From positions 3,817,501 through 3,881,500 of the forward strand of contig CM042022.1 of NCBI GenBank assembly GCA_023525975.1: a stretch of DNA of 64,000 nucleotides, read 5' to 3'. Made by a program: the position numbers and the translations under genes. The notes beneath the pieces were generated by a model, which was not told where the DNA came from, did no database searches, and saw only the letters and a program-made list of their open reading frames with translations. The stretch comes from Smallanthus sonchifolius. Lineage: Eukaryota; Streptophyta; Magnoliopsida; Asterales; Asteraceae. The stretch's first letter is position 1; each line of letters begins with the position of its first letter. Below are positions 11,601 to 23,465 of the stretch, piece by piece.

Positions 11601-14600
11601 ATTTTTTTTACACATTATAAATTGTTTTGTTTAGAATTGTAGCAACCTTTCGCATAAAATAAATAAAAACATTTTTATAAGTTCTATTACAATAAAGAAA
11701 TAAATGAAAGCAATAAATTACAGGTACAATTATAATTGGAAAAATTAGAAATTACAAGAAAGAAGATGAAATCGAAGAAAAAAAATAGTTGTGGCTGAGA
11801 ATTCGTATTCAATACGGATAGTTAAAACAAATTTCGAGTCTCCCAAGAAAACTTGTTTATTTCTCTTGGTACAACAGCAGAAACAATATATAATATTGGG
11901 CAGGACCAAGCACCCGAAAGAATACATTGGGAAGAAGGGAAGAGGATCAAGAACTTACTAGAATTCTTTGTTGTGAATTCGTATGAATTCTGGTGTGTTG
12001 TTGACTTGTTGGTGTCTTTAGAACCAAAGAACATCTTGGTATTTATAGGCAAAATAAAGTCGAAACAAATCTTTGAGAATTAAAACGAAAACAATTTGCA
12101 TTAAACGTCTTTAATGCATTTTCTTCTGTTTTAATTCTCCAGATCGTAACAGACTTATGTTTCAGTCATCTGTGTAATAGTAACTGCGAACCACAGTTGC
12201 CTCTACGGAGTAGACCGGTTATGCTGACCAGATTTGCCTTTCCGGAGTAGTCTGGTCATGATGACTAGATTGGCTCTCCGGGGTAGACTGGTCATTCGGA
12301 CCAGCTACCCATCTGGAGTAGATCCAACTCCGGACCAAGTTGAACCCTGGCTGATGACGTCATCCGGACCTCGCACCAACCTTTAAAAATACTAAGGCGC
12401 CTCTCAAGCGGCTCGCGGCGATCGAACGTGCTAAGTGCGCCATCAAAACGCCCTATTACGTCAAACGCCCACGTCGCGCGTGTGCGTGTTGGGTGCTTCG
12501 CACTCATAGGGTCCCCACTAGTGTTTGTCTTAAAGGAAACAATATCCTTATGAGACTCTCACTATTATACCACTCAAAGTTTGCTCCCCCCAACCTATGC
12601 GGGACAAGTTCCACTCTTTTTTTTTTAATTTTCGCAGTTTTACACAGCTCTAAACATACAACGTATAGCATCGATATCTTATTCATCTTAGCTCTCTGTT
12701 TTGGACGTGATTGTGTTCGTTGCGAAGCCCTCACAACATAAAACATAAACCCCTAAAGAAATATGCAAAAAGACCTCGTTTGCATATATTTATTTCTGTA
12801 CAAAATTAACAAAAACTAATTTTACAACTTTTTGTGAAGAAACTCAATTTTCACCCAAATTTCCAACAAGAATATACGTATATATAGAGAAGTGTTTATT
12901 GTTTAACAATAATTTTAAGTAAAAAATGTAAGAATCGCATAAATACTTTTATCATGTGTTAAATATTCTATCTACCTGACAAAAAACATTCAACTTCCTT
13001 ATTCTTTAATTTCACCAATGACATGCTACCATCACCTTTTAACCGCCTCACCGCCAATGGCGAAGCTTAGTGAGGGGCCGGGGGGTGCCTTCAATTTTTC
13101 GCTCAGAATTGTTAATTTATACGTATTCGGCCGAAAATTTTATAAGTATTAAGTTCCGGCCCTCTGATAGGAAAAAAAATCCAACCCCCCTACTTTTTTC
13201 TTCAAGCTTCGCCACTACTCGCCCCCCCCCCCCCCATATCTACAACGCCCACCCCCACCACCTTCATTCCACTCTAACGGACCGCCTTCCCTCTCCTCAA
13301 CCCTTTAGGGTTATTTTTAAAGTTGTCACGCGTTAATACGTAATAGGTGGCTTATGGTATGAATCTAATTACTGGCTCACATGTTCCGGACCCGATGCCT
13401 TGTACATGTAGAATTGATTGTGTTCACGTTAGAATGTTTTTCAATTTCAAAATATATTATTGTCATCGTGTAACTTCATCTACCATTAAAAGGACTTTAT
13501 TATTTTTAAAATAAATAATATGAACATATTAAATTAAATACATATTAAATTAAATGCAGGACCGGGTTGCTCATCAATAGCATATGGAGCATCAGAAGAA
13601 ATTGGACCATTCAGAATTAACAAGAATGCATCTTCTCTCTGTCTCAATAAATACTCTTGGAACAAAGGTAAACTTAATTAACTTTTAATTACATTTGTAA
13701 ACTATTTTAATTAAAAATATATAGTTTTTTTTTAAATTAATACTAATCCTAGTTTATATGACAATGTAGATGCAAATATTCTATTTCTCGAGTCCCCGGC
13801 TGGCGTTGGTTTCTCGTACACAAATACAAGCTCAGACCTCAAAGACTCGGGTGACAAGAGAACAGGTAGATTTCTATCGATATAAACTTGTGTTTTTTCA
13901 ATTATGAAGTTAGATATAATGTACCATTAATTATGCATAATGTACCATTAATTATGCATAATGTACAATTCATTATTACGTTTCATGATGCAGCAAGTGA
14001 TGCACTAAGATTTCTTATACGATGGATGTCAAGATTTCCTCAATACAAATACAGAGAGTTCTATATAACCGGAGAGAGTTATGCAGGTTATCTTTTTTTA
14101 ACTTTTACCAACCTACCCATCATCAAAATAACAATTATCTATTTTCTAGGGGTAAAATAGTCAAAATCCCAATCAAGGTACAACTTACAATGCACAAGGT
14201 ACAAGCCACCTTTTCGACTATTTTATCCCCAAGGAAAAAAGATGAATTCTCCTCTCATCCACAGTCAATATATCTAAAATGCGTTGGTGTGATATTTGAA
14301 TCGGGATATTTCTTATGAACCCAATATCTAACTTGTTATGCCTGATGTGGAATTTATTTAGGGTGTTACATGAAAAGTTTATAATAATTTATTTGTTTTT
14401 ATTTTCGGTTTCTTTATTCTATTTTTCTATTTCTTATAGGTCATTACGTTCCTCAATTAGCCAAGAAAATACATGATTACAACAAGAATCACCATGATCC
14501 AATCATCAATCTAAAAGGGTTCATGGTAAGTTACTTTCTTGACCGACCCGACCCGACCCGTCAATGCATCATCGGTTGTACAGTACAAGCACAAACGCAC

Positions 14601-16385
14601 TCGACCGAGTAAAAACTAACCTACAAATGTACAACTTCTTGATGCAGGTAGGGAATGCTGTGACAGATAACAAGTATGATAACATTGGCACAGTAGAATA
14701 TTGGTGGACTCATTCAATCATATCAGACACAACCTACAAATTAATTATGAGTTCTTGCACTTTCAAATCAGCAAAATACAACGAAAAATGTGATAACGCG
14801 ATAAATTATGCGTGGAGTAATGAATTCGGAGAGATTGATCAGTACAGTATTTATACACCTTCTTGCAACAAATCATCAGGTAATTATACATTAAGCAGAC
14901 TCAAGAACACCCTCGTGCGTAGGCGAGTTGCAGGCTATGATCCATGCATTGAGAGGAGAGCAGAGAAGTATTATAACCGGCCTGATGTACAACACGCAAT
15001 GCATGCAAATTACACAGGGATTCCATATAAATGGACTGCTTGCAGGTAGATGTGATCATACAAGAAAATGTTGTAATACCTAGAAAAATCTCATATCACT
15101 TGTCATAGAAATGAGAGATGTTGTGTTCATAAGAAATATCTCATCTTAAACATCACTAAGGTGTTTTGAGCACATTAACCATACATGAGACGAGCACAGT
15201 TAAGCATACCTGAATAGGAGTAATCCCTAAAAGGGTGACCTCCTAGAAAAATTTCCACTCAGTTATTCTTGAGTTGGAGTAATCCAGGATGTGTGACCTC
15301 CACTCGCGGCGCTTGAGTGGGAGTAATGTGTGTGTATAGGGTGAGGTTCAAATGAAAATCATCAACTTATGTGAAAACCAAGGAAACCAATTACATAATA
15401 TAAATTATTTTTTTTCTTTTAATGATCAAAAGAGTATTTAAGTATCTATTATATATATTTTGAATATAAACATGGGAATGGGGAGTGTTACATATGCGTA
15501 ACACTATACGCAACACATAATGTTACGTATATGAACACTATATCAATGAGAAATTGTAACATATACGTAACACTATGTTATGGTTTTCATTTGATCCCTA
15601 GCCCTATATATCTATATTTATATACATATATAAATTATAATTTATAAATTATGTGATTGGTTTTCTTTGGTTTTCACGTAAGTATATGGTTGACATCTAC
15701 GGAAGTTTCCACTTAGGTAGCTAAAAACAAATCCGTGAACTCCTTGTGGGCAAACATGACATATTGATTGGTATAAAAGGTTGGATGTTACAAATGTGAT
15801 CATGGGTGTTAAAAGATTTCAGTTCTTGATTGTTTTTGCAGTGATGAACTTCTGGAAAACTGGAAGGATTCTCAGTTTTCGATGCTACCAACATATAAGG
15901 AACTAATCGCGGCTGGTTATAGAATATGGGTGTTTAGGTAAATTGCCCGACCATCATGTTTCAAAAACATCATATCGGAACACCCCCTAATTAATTGTAT
16001 ATTATATTTTGAATCACAGTGGCGATACAGATTCGGTTGTACCGGTTACTGCAACAAGATTATCGTTGAGCCATCTCAATCTGACGATTAAGACCCCGTG
16101 GTACCCGTGGTATGTGAATGGGCAGGTACTGAATTGAGCCACTATGATCTTGGTCATAAAGTTTTGATCTTTTTTTAACCTAAACACAACAATATATGTC
16201 ATATGTGTGTAATGTACTAATATTGGTGTTAATAATAACAGGTAGGAGGATGGACTGAAGTGTATGATGGGCTAACGTTCGCGACGGTTAGGGGGGCCGG
16301 TCACGAAGTCCCTTTGTTGCAACCCGAAAGAGGGTTTCTTCTATTCAAATCGTTCTTGGCCGGTAGAAACTTACCGAGACCATGA
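8690..16385 (+). CDS. Serine carboxypeptidase-like protein (peptidase family S10), nine exons
   Basis: The exons are 8690-8966, 13560-13667, 13770-13865, 13994-14086, 14440-14525, 14648-15045, 15842-15937, 16020-16125 and 16242-16385. All junctions are GT-AG and all phases agree, giving 467 residues. A signal peptide covers about residues 1-31, with an alternative start at Met13. The family order is visible: PGQPEVEFSQFSGY, WLNGGPGCSS, ESPAGVGFSY, GESYAGHYVPQLA with nucleophile Ser189, VGNAVTD, GDTDSVVPVTATR with catalytic Asp389, and GAGHEVPLLQP with His441. It resembles the carboxypeptidase II/BRS1 group of plant SCPLs, so it is probably a secreted or vacuolar enzyme that removes C-terminal residues. 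An acyltransferase role, known for another SCPL clade, is less likely but not excluded. Intron 1 is about 4.6 kb, and introns 1 and 6 carry transposons, yet the coding sequence is intact. Confidence 0.93.
8967..11632 (+). other. First part of SCPL intron 1, no recognised element
   Basis: AT-rich intron sequence. A short repeated phrase (CTCTGGTTTTGATTCCTTT) occurs near 9618 and 9760. A possible small MITE-like inverted repeat built on TGAACCGGTC and GACCGGTTCA lies at 11076-11129. No coding frame with recognisable homology is seen. Confidence 0.5.
11638..12868 (-). mobile_element. Solo Copia-type LTR, antisense in SCPL intron 1
   Basis: On the minus strand the LTR starts TGTTGGAAATTTGGG and ends GGTTGCTACA. 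The flanking 5-bp duplication AGAAT is perfect, at 11633-11637 and 12869-12873. A TATA-like box, CCTATAAAT on the minus strand, lies at 12041-12049. It is followed by a transcript-like region rich in splice-like and polyadenylation-like words. No internal gag-pol sequence remains, so this is a solo LTR of about 1.23 kb. The TGTTGGAA start is typical of many plant Copia LTRs. Its promoter would point against the host gene. Confidence 0.78.
13055..13217. mobile_element. Short hAT-like MITE in SCPL intron 1
   Basis: The ends CAATGGCGAAGCTTAG and TTCAAGCTTCGCCACTA are inverted copies around the core TGGCGAAGCTT. The flanking octamers CTCACCGC and CTCGCCCC look like a diverged 8-bp duplication. 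The interior is about 140 bp and non-coding. A poly-C run and CA/CC-rich DNA follow at 13220-13275. Confidence 0.6.
15072..15792 (+). mobile_element. LTR-type element with 5S rRNA-like segments (Cassandra/TRIM-like) in SCPL intron 6
   Basis: The element begins TGTAATACC and ends GGATGTTACA, and is flanked by the perfect 5-bp repeat AATGT at 15067-15071 and 15793-15797. Around 15195-15250 it contains AGTTAAGCATACCTG, GGAGTAATCCCTA and AGGGTGACCTCCT in the order and spacing of the 5S rRNA internal promoter region. A second, more decayed copy (CTTGAGTTGGAGTAATCC, GATGTGTGACCTCC) follows at 15262-15302. Carrying a 5S-derived region in the LTR defines the Cassandra family of terminal-repeat retrotransposons. 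A foldback MITE of about 265 bp at 15338-15604 lies inside it. No internal domain or second LTR could be distinguished, so it may be a solo LTR. Confidence 0.65.
15338..15604. mobile_element. Foldback MITE nested in the 5S-like LTR
   Basis: The left arm has GGGTGAGGTTCAAATGAAAA. The right arm has GGTTTTCATTTGATCCCTAG, an inverted match. The centre contains the palindromic words TATGTTACGTATA-like and several CGTAACACTA repeats. The target-site duplication is ambiguous because both flanks are TA-rich. A second inverted pair (GTGAAAACCAAGGAAACC and GGTTTTCTTTGGTTTTCAC) spans 15371-15676, so more than one foldback may be superposed. Confidence 0.5.
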
Positions 16386-18180
16386 ATTTTGTAGGGTTAT
16401 ATATGATCAATCTACAGAGAAAGATTGTGGGTTGGTAAGTAGAGGCATGATTGATTTACTTGAAGTTTAAATGGAAATTGTTGTGTTGATATGATTCTAA
16501 AACTTTGGGTCATATTATTGAAATGTATATGTTTTGGGATATAAGCAATTCTAGACTAAACTATTATAGAAATCAAAATCAAGGAATACTTTCATAAATA
16601 ATTAAACATTGACACACCCAAACCATCCAAATATCCAAAAGACTTAACTAAATAGTTTGTTGTAAATGATAGGTAGCGCATAAAAGAACAATAATAATGA
16701 CTGATAACTTAAAGATAATCACGTAGATCATATATGTAAATGATAGGAAGCGGACATATAAGCAAATAAGTCGTGTCATACATAGTAATACTCTTTCAAT
16801 ACAATTGTAATAGTAAATAAATGTAAGCAAATAAGTCGTATCATACATAGTAATACTCTTTCAATACAATTGTAATAGTAAATAAATGTACATCATGCGT
16901 GTTGATCATGTACTAAAGTGTGAGTTGGAGTGTGGCTCATACCACGAACCATCGATTCAATACAACACAATTTATCCTAGAATTGATCCATACGTTTGAC
17001 GGAATTAAACCTTTTTAACCAGAGGTCATAATATAATTGTTTTGCATTCATTTTATTAGGTTTTTTACCAATCGATGTATCAATTAATGATTACTCGATC
17101 AATATTCAAAAGGAAGTAATGAGACAGTGTATAACGAAAGAAACCTATCAAACGAAATGTTAATTTTTGCCTAAAAATAAAATTTATTGGTGTACGATAA
17201 ATTTTCAAAAAACATGGTTTGACCACTTTTGTTGTTGGTTAGAATATAGTGCATCATATCGAAAGATGTCGTATTTTATTCATGGTGTTAGTGATCCCTA
17301 TCATATTAACCGTGGTTTTAAAAACTGTAGAAAACTATAGAGGGGTTGAATAGGTTTCTTAAAAATTTCCTTGATTAGTTGGCTAAGTATCGAGTAACAC
17401 TTGTTGAATTCAAGAAATTAAACAAACAAGCAAGTAATTAAGAGTTTAAGAGGTAAAAAGACAAAACCGAATTTATAATAGTTCAAATGCGTGTTAACTA
17501 ATCCACTTATGAAACATTGAGTTTTACTTCCCCAAAAGTATGTTTTGATCATATACTTGTTTGGTAAGATTTAACACACTAAAATGGAAGATTTACCTTT
17601 TGTATTTTGTAATGTTAGAAAGATGCATGCCACTTTGGTTTTAAACCATTTAATCAAGATTGTGTCTTCAATGTGAAGATATGTGAGGATACTTCCATAT
17701 ATAGAAGATCCACCAACTCAATTTCAAATATCCATTTTTTTTTTCAAATCGAATTTGATTCTTGACATTAATTTATAAAGATTTGAGTTTTATAAATTCT
17801 TAGCCAAGTTTTATAAAATATTTTAGGAAATGACTTTCGTTTTATAAAAATTATATTTTTATATATCATAATTTTAGAAATTGTTTAAGATCCCTCTCAT
17901 TCCACAATATATTCATGTTGTCAGCTTGTATCTTGATCCATGTGCATTGCATGACGGTTTTTATTTGTGAGTGATTGCGATCTTTAGTTTACATATCGGT
18001 TCTCTCAATTTGAATTGTTGATCGTATATACTTGATTACTTGAATGTATAAGGAACATGTACATGACATATGATTATTTTTTGTTGGCAATTGTTAATAC
18101 ATGCAATTGATTTTTGTCATTATCAAAATTAGGGATTACGATTTTCAATTTAGACATTGTTTTCCCTTCAAAAACTTTAA
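16386..18180. other. Intergenic DNA downstream of SCPL
   Basis: The first 150 bp is probably the SCPL 3' untranslated region. The rest is AT-rich with one perfect-looking tandem duplication at 16762-16890, listed separately. No coding frame with recognisable homology is seen. Confidence 0.5.
16762..16890. repeat. 65-bp tandem duplication
   Basis: Two adjacent copies of a 65-bp unit start with GCAAATAAGTCGT at 16762 and 16827. They differ by about one base (GTGTC versus GTATC). Such near-identity indicates a recent local duplication. Confidence 0.85.
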
Positions 18181-18189
18181 AATGACATT

Positions 18190-19290
18190 TGAAAATAATT
18201 GTGATCATGAACGGTTTTGCTATGGTTCGATTCCTTTTAAAACAAGGTTTGGCTTTTCGTGGATATGATGAGCCTATAAGTTCTAATATAGGCAAGGTAA
18301 CTTTCTTGAACTTGTCAAATGGTATTGTGAGCGTACTGATGAAGTAAATAAGTTGTTTAATTCAAAAACTTATCGAAATCATCGGCTTCCTTCACCTAAA
18401 ATCCAAAAGGAAATTGTTAACATGTGTGCTACGGAGGTAAGAAACATAATTGTGAATGAGGTTAAAGAAAAGTTCTTTTCTCTTTTGATTGAAGAGTCTC
18501 GTGATTGTTCTTTTATAGAGAAAATGGCAGTGTTATTGACATATGTTGATGGTGATGGAGAAGTTATCTAACGATTTACGGGATAGTACATGTTATAGAC
18601 ACTTCTACATCATATTTAACAAGTGTTATTTGTAATTTTTTTTTGCAAAAACATGGTTTATCAATGTATAATGGATTAAAACAAAAAAGAATTAGATGAA
18701 AATAAGTAAGTGTTTTATATTCATTGTTTTACTCACAAGTTACAGTTAGTGATCATGCTACGTTATCTTAATATGCATTTGTGATTTATTTTTTTTATTT
18801 TCTTATGATGATTGTAAATAGTGTTGGAGCTTCATGTAAAATGAAAGATTTTATTTGGCAAAAACGATACGACATTTTGTGAAACATATAAAGATTGGTG
18901 ACCTTAGCACGAGCTGGTGACACTCGTTTGAGTTCCCATTTTAAAGATATACATCGAATTTTAGACTTGTGAAAATCGATGGAAAAACTTTAGGCATTGC
19001 GTTTACTTTGACAAAGAAAATGAAAAAAATGAATTTATGTTTATTGATTTAATATTGACTTATGAAGAAAGATAAATGACTTCATGTTAAAGAATAAAAA
19101 CATTGGCAACATTAACAAATATTGGGATGGTGGCTAGGAGGAATTAGGAATTAATGAATCACTAATTTTGTTCTCAAATTGAAATTCATACGCCTAACAT
19201 GGAAGATATCATTTCACGTCGAGTTAGAAAGACAATTCATGATGATCTACAAACATACCTTCACTGTTTTTATGTTGATATCAGGTATCT
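18190..19290 (+). pseudogene. hAT transposase relic (DUF4371/ZMYM1-like)
   Basis: Fragments in several frames follow the order of DUF4371-type hAT proteins. GLAFRGYDE occurs near 18250, then SPKIQKEIVNMCA, FSLLIEESRD, IEKMAVLLTYVD near 18530, a YIHCFTHKLQL-like segment near 18720, NIVGASCKRRDF-like near 18830, LARAGDTR near 18915, and PNMEDIISRRVRK near 19200. Stops and frameshifts separate the pieces, so it is long dead. No terminal inverted repeats were identified. Confidence 0.65.
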
Positions 19291-19501
19291 TATTTTTATT
19301 TATTTTAGTTAACAACATTTAACTTATAACGTTTTCTGTTAGGAAAAAAATTATATTTTCGTCACATGATTCTAGTTTGTTGATCGTCTTCTTAATGAGA
19401 TAAATGAGTGTTTTATTAAATTACCCTTTTACCTTTGGGCACACCCAGATCAGAAGTCTCATCTCTCCTGACTCATTACTCCTTGTCCATTGGGTCTTTT
19501 G

Positions 19502-19883
19502 CAATGTTTTGAAACCCGGACCGGACCGGTCGGACCGGGAACCGGTGGTCTGACCGGTCCGGTTACATGTGTTGAACCGTTTCTGCAGCGAACCGGTGGT
19601 CGGACCGGTTGAACCGGCGGTCAGACCGGTTGAACCGCTTGACTATTTTTTTTTTTTTTAATCTTTTTTAAGTCTCTTGGCTTCTTATTTCGTAGGTAAT
19701 TGTTAGTTTAAAATTATTGGAATTGACTTGTTGGTGGTTTTTGAAAGGATTAAAAGCTATTTAGACTGATATATTTTTATAATATTTATGACGTCGTCCG
19801 GTTCTTAAATCCGGTCCGACCGGTCCGACCAGTGAACCGGTAAGGAGACCGGTTCAACGTCCGATCCGGTTCTGAAAACATTG
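19502..19883. mobile_element. hAT-type MITE, ACCGG-rich family, copy 1
   Basis: The ends CAATGTTTTGAAACCCGG and CCGGTTCTGAAAACATTG are inverted copies. The 8-bp target duplication GTCTTTTG at 19494-19501 and 19884-19891 is perfect. The interior has ACCGGTCCGGTT-type subterminal repeats on both sides and no reading frame. Two more copies of the family occur at 26841-27152 and 45396-45901. Confidence 0.85.
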
Positions 19884-19999
19884 GTCTTTTGCAATATAAT
19901 AAAAACCAAATTCCAAATGAAGGAATCTTTTAAAGTACCGGTTAAAATTGTAATTTTTAAGGGTTACACCATCACAATTTAAAAAACCAGCATGAAACC

Positions 20000-20711
20000 C
20001 AGGCCTAAAAATAAGGTACTACCAACAACTGTAACACAACAGAAAGCAGTCAAGATTGAATCTCTCTCATCCTTTCTCTCTCTAAAAAATCTTTTCTTCT
20101 CATTGATTTTAAATTTTTTATATTTTCTGCATCTTTCTTGTATTATATACAGACAACCCCTACAAAAAGTGAGAAGAAAAATGGGAACTTTGAAGAAGAG
20201 TCCATACACACCATCCATCCTCTCTGTCTCTCCAATGGCCCATTTGGACCAAATTTTATGTAAAAAAGTCTTGAAAGATAGAGAGAGAAGGAAAGAAATC
20301 ATAGAGAGAGAAAGAGGGAAGATGTCTTCAAACTCTTAACCAAACCCAACTCACACAACACACACACAAGCACAAAAACAAATTTCACATACAGACCAAT
20401 TAATTATGGTTGTTCCACAAATACCCTTCTGCAAACCCCCAAAATTCTCCATCTTCATCACTCCATTGTCCACCAAACGGAGAGATATATGTGGGCTTTT
20501 TGGGGATTTCAATTTGGTCAGTTTCATCAACATCAACAGAGAAAACAGGAAAAGCAAGAACCTTCTCTCCCCCACATCCATTAATCTTTCTTTTAAAAGA
20601 CTTTCTTCCCCACACCCCTCTTTCTCTCATCTATCTTTCAAGTTTTTATTTTTTAATTTTCATCAAGATTATATCTTTCCCAAAGTGGGATTTGAAGAAA
20701 GTTGAGATCTG
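20000..20711 (+). promoter_or_regulatory. Promoter and long 5' leader of the following gene
   Basis: A CT-rich, weakly coding-looking stretch precedes the start codon at 20712. Open frames here lack conserved features and overlap on both strands, so I read them as leader or promoter DNA. CT-runs (TCTCTCTC near 20060, 20220 and 20630) fit a plant 5' untranslated region. No unique TATA box can be fixed. Confidence 0.4.
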
Positions 20712-22381
20712 ATGAGTAAGAAGATGAAAGGGGTTGCTTTTGATCCATCCACTCATGTGTCTTATGAGGATGTTAGGACAAGATTTAAGCACCAAACCCT
20801 TATCCAAGATTACCTTGAGTTGCAACAGGTATGCTTCAAGATTTGATTTTGGGTTATGATTGTTTGATTTCTTTTTGGGTTATTGTTGTTTTGGTCTTAT
20901 GTTGTGATATCTGATTTGATTCTTGATGTTTCTTGATCTTTATGATATGGATTACATGTATGATCTCTTTGTGTATGCCTCATAATTGATCTATTGTTTT
21001 CTTTCAAGATTTATAGATAAGAATCTTGTTTTTTTTTAATAATTGAATTTGATCTTTGATCTATGTTTGCCCTTGATTTTCTGGATATATTTTGTGGTAC
21101 TGGTCCCTTCAGTTGATCACAAACTTTTAGGGTTAGGATTTGAACTGGGATTAAGAGATGGAAAAAGAATTGATTAGTGATTTGTAGAATTTTCTTGATA
21201 AATCTGTTTTGCTTTCTCAATTGCAAAAGGGTATTTGTGTTGAATCTTTTGTGATCTTGTATGATCACCGGTTCGGTCGCTTTTATAGCACCAAATCTTA
21301 GAAGTTACCAAACCAGTTCGAATTTCCATCAAATGTGTTATTGAAACCTCTAAGGGGGTGGCGCTCAATGATAAGCGTTTGAGTCCCTCCAGCTGAGGTC
21401 TCTTGTTTGAATCCAGTTTCCACTGGTTTCTGCATTTAACCCCCTTGAAGGCTACCTGGCAGTGCAAGCTGTGTTTTATCTGATCCCGTATTGGTGGGAT
21501 ACAACAGGTTCTCATGGTTACAAAAAATAAAATAAAATGTGTCATTGAATATTTTTCTGGATTTACAGGAAACATTGGCTGCAAGAAACCAACTGGAGGT
21601 TATGAAGCAAAAGAAAGAGACTTTAGAAGCTGAAGTTAGGTACTGTTTCACCTTTCTAGTCAACAAACTCGATTCAATTAAACAGATTTCGTGAGTTTTG
21701 AATTCAAGAATTTAAAATATAATCAAGATTTTAATTCTTGTTCTTGGTTATTCCAGATTCTTGAGGCGACGACACAAATTTTTATTGAAAACCAAATCAT
21801 CAACTTCACAAGAGTTGAAATCTCAGAATATAGAAACAACCCATTACAGGAAAAGCAAGAACAAGAAGGTTACTAATTTGCCCCTGATTCCCAACCTGAA
21901 CCAAAGGGGGAAAATGCATATAAAGAAGAAAAACATCATTCCAAGTCAACCACCTCCTGTGTTTGACTCGGGCAGAATTGTAAATTTACATGGTGTCAAT
22001 CTAAACCAAAGGGTTCTGGGAAACAACTTGTCTCCTGTGTCCGATTTCAACCAGAAAGAAAGCGGTTTTAGTGGTAAAGAAGCTTTGGTTCAAGCCAGTG
22101 CTCCTATATTTGACTTGAACCAGATATCAGTAAGTTAACCAACTTGGATGAACCATAAAACCACTTTTGAAACAGTTAAAAAGTTGTTAAAGTTTTATAA
22201 CGGTTCATTGTTGGTTTTTCAGATGGAAGAAGAAGAAGTGCAAGAGAGCTTTGAGGATCAAAGGAAAGAACAACAGAATGATCTGATGCTATCGATTTGT
22301 AGAAATGTCGGTGATGGTTCAGCAAATCGGTCAGGGAAGAGGAAGATTTCATGGCAAGATCCTGTGGCTTTACGCGTATGA
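20712..22381 (+). CDS. Conserved-looking plant protein of unknown function, four exons
   Basis: The exons are 20712-20828, 21569-21639, 21757-22129 and 22223-22381, all GT-AG with matching phases, giving 239 residues. The N-terminal part (DVRTRFKHQTLIQDYLELQQ, then ETLAARNQLEVMKQKK) looks like a coiled coil. It leads into a very basic patch, VRFLRRRHKFLLK, at about residues 62-74, which could bind nucleic acid or act as a nuclear signal. The middle is polar and basic with repeated DLNQ/NLNQ/NFNQ-like words. The C terminus has an acidic helix (MEEEEVQESFEDQRKEQQND) and ends GKRKISWQDPVALRV. I recall similar short plant proteins with no experimentally defined role and cannot assign a function. 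Intron 1 contains a SINE. Confidence 0.82.
21346..21534 (+). mobile_element. tRNA-derived SINE in intron 1 of the 20712 gene
   Basis: An A-box-like GTGGCGCTCAATGATAAGCG and a B-box-like GTTTGAATCCAG are spaced as in tRNA-derived SINEs. The 3' end is A-rich. The element is flanked by a 15-bp direct repeat AAATGTGT(T/C)ATTGAA at 21331-21345 and 21535-21549, with one mismatch. It is in sense orientation relative to the gene. Confidence 0.75.
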
Positions 22382-23023
22382 ACTAAAGGTTAATTAGATG
22401 GATTAGGTTAATCTATATACTTCAAGGTCAAGACTTTCATTTTGACTTGGTAATCAACTGTTGTGGTTATGTCGATATGTTTTGACATAACTTTATGGTT
22501 TAAAAGAAGTTTGTGTAAATAAAAGTTTGTGGAATTAGTGATTTTTATAACTTTCTTACCTGGAGACAATATGAATGATGAAGAATATAATCATGTGTTT
22601 GATCTCTTTGACTGAATAAACAAGAACATCTTTTGGAAGATTTTGATTTTTAGGTCAATGTTTTCTTTATGGGTATTATTAAAGTTGCTTTCTTTGAAAC
22701 CCCTTTGGAACAAGGAAGCCGTCCACAAAATTTAAGAATAAAAAAAGCAAAACTTTATTCTACCATTAAAAAAATAAGATTTTTTATTGCGTATGTTGTT
22801 TTCTTCTACTTATTTAAAAGTCAGAATGATAGAGCAAGGCTGGATATAAAAGAGACCTGTGATATAATTACAAAGGAGGTGAGTTTTAACAAGCTCAAGC
22901 CTAAATTGAATATATTGAATTGAGATTAAATGAGTTTGAGCCTAAATTGGATAGCATTCTAAGATTAACTAAACTCTCAAGCTTAAACGAGTTTATTACT
23001 TACATAAATATAATAAAGGATCA

Positions 23024-23062
<39 letters not shown>

Positions 23063-23095
23063 TTTTACAAGCTGAGAAAATACTATATATACCCA
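22382..23095. other. 3' untranslated region and intergenic DNA
   Basis: The first 250 bp probably forms the 3' untranslated region of the upstream gene. From about 22880 a sequence with AAGCTCAAGCCTAAATTG and AAACGAGTTTATTA resembles one at 61310-61370, so both may be parts of one repeat family. A TA dinucleotide run lies at 23030-23060. No gene is recognised. Confidence 0.45.
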
Positions 23096-23099
23096 ACCA

Positions 23100-23465
23100 A
23101 AATAGGTGGTGCAAGATGCCAAGTTTCAAATCTACAACAGTCTCGGAGCTTCTTCCAGAACCGAATTCATGGCGGTTCTCAACGGAGAAAAGAAGGTGGT
23201 GTTTGCGGTAATTTTAACATCAATTTGGTGAATACGGAAGGCTAGGAATGGGAGACTTTTCAAGAATAAACGACTCGACGCCTTTGAAATAGTTGAAGAA
23301 ATCATATCATCCTCCTTTCTCTAGATTAAGAATAAGGAAAAATGGGAAATGTAGATTGGCATTCATGGTCCTCTTGTTTTTCTTGAAACTTGTTTGCCCT
23401 TTCAAATCCTTACTACTTGTAATCTAGCTCGTTGATAGGTTTTTGTTGGCTTTTAATAAAAAAAA
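23100..23465 (+). mobile_element. 3'-end fragment of a LINE (non-LTR) retrotransposon
   Basis: Fragments such as IRKARNGRLFKNKR, FEIVEEIISSSFL and IKNKEKWEM match the layout of the extreme C terminus of plant L1-type reverse transcriptase proteins. That end usually reads WKARN..F, then IVDE, then KNR.KW. A short A-rich tail (TAATAAAAAAAATT) follows at about 23455. Everything upstream is missing, as is typical of 5'-truncated insertions. A target duplication was not identified. Confidence 0.55.

Noticed and set aside
15045..15060. Stop codon directly after the sixth SCPL exon, which would shorten the protein
   Set aside because: A GT donor at 15046 and an acceptor at 15841 restore the phase, and the following exons contain the catalytic Asp and His in frame.
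18074..18295. 73-codon minus-strand open frame
   Set aside because: It is the reverse of a hAT transposase relic read on the plus strand.
20000..20712. Overlapping open frames of 76-115 codons on both strands upstream of the 20712 gene
   Set aside because: They are CT-rich low-complexity translations with no recognisable motif and lie where the leader and promoter must be.
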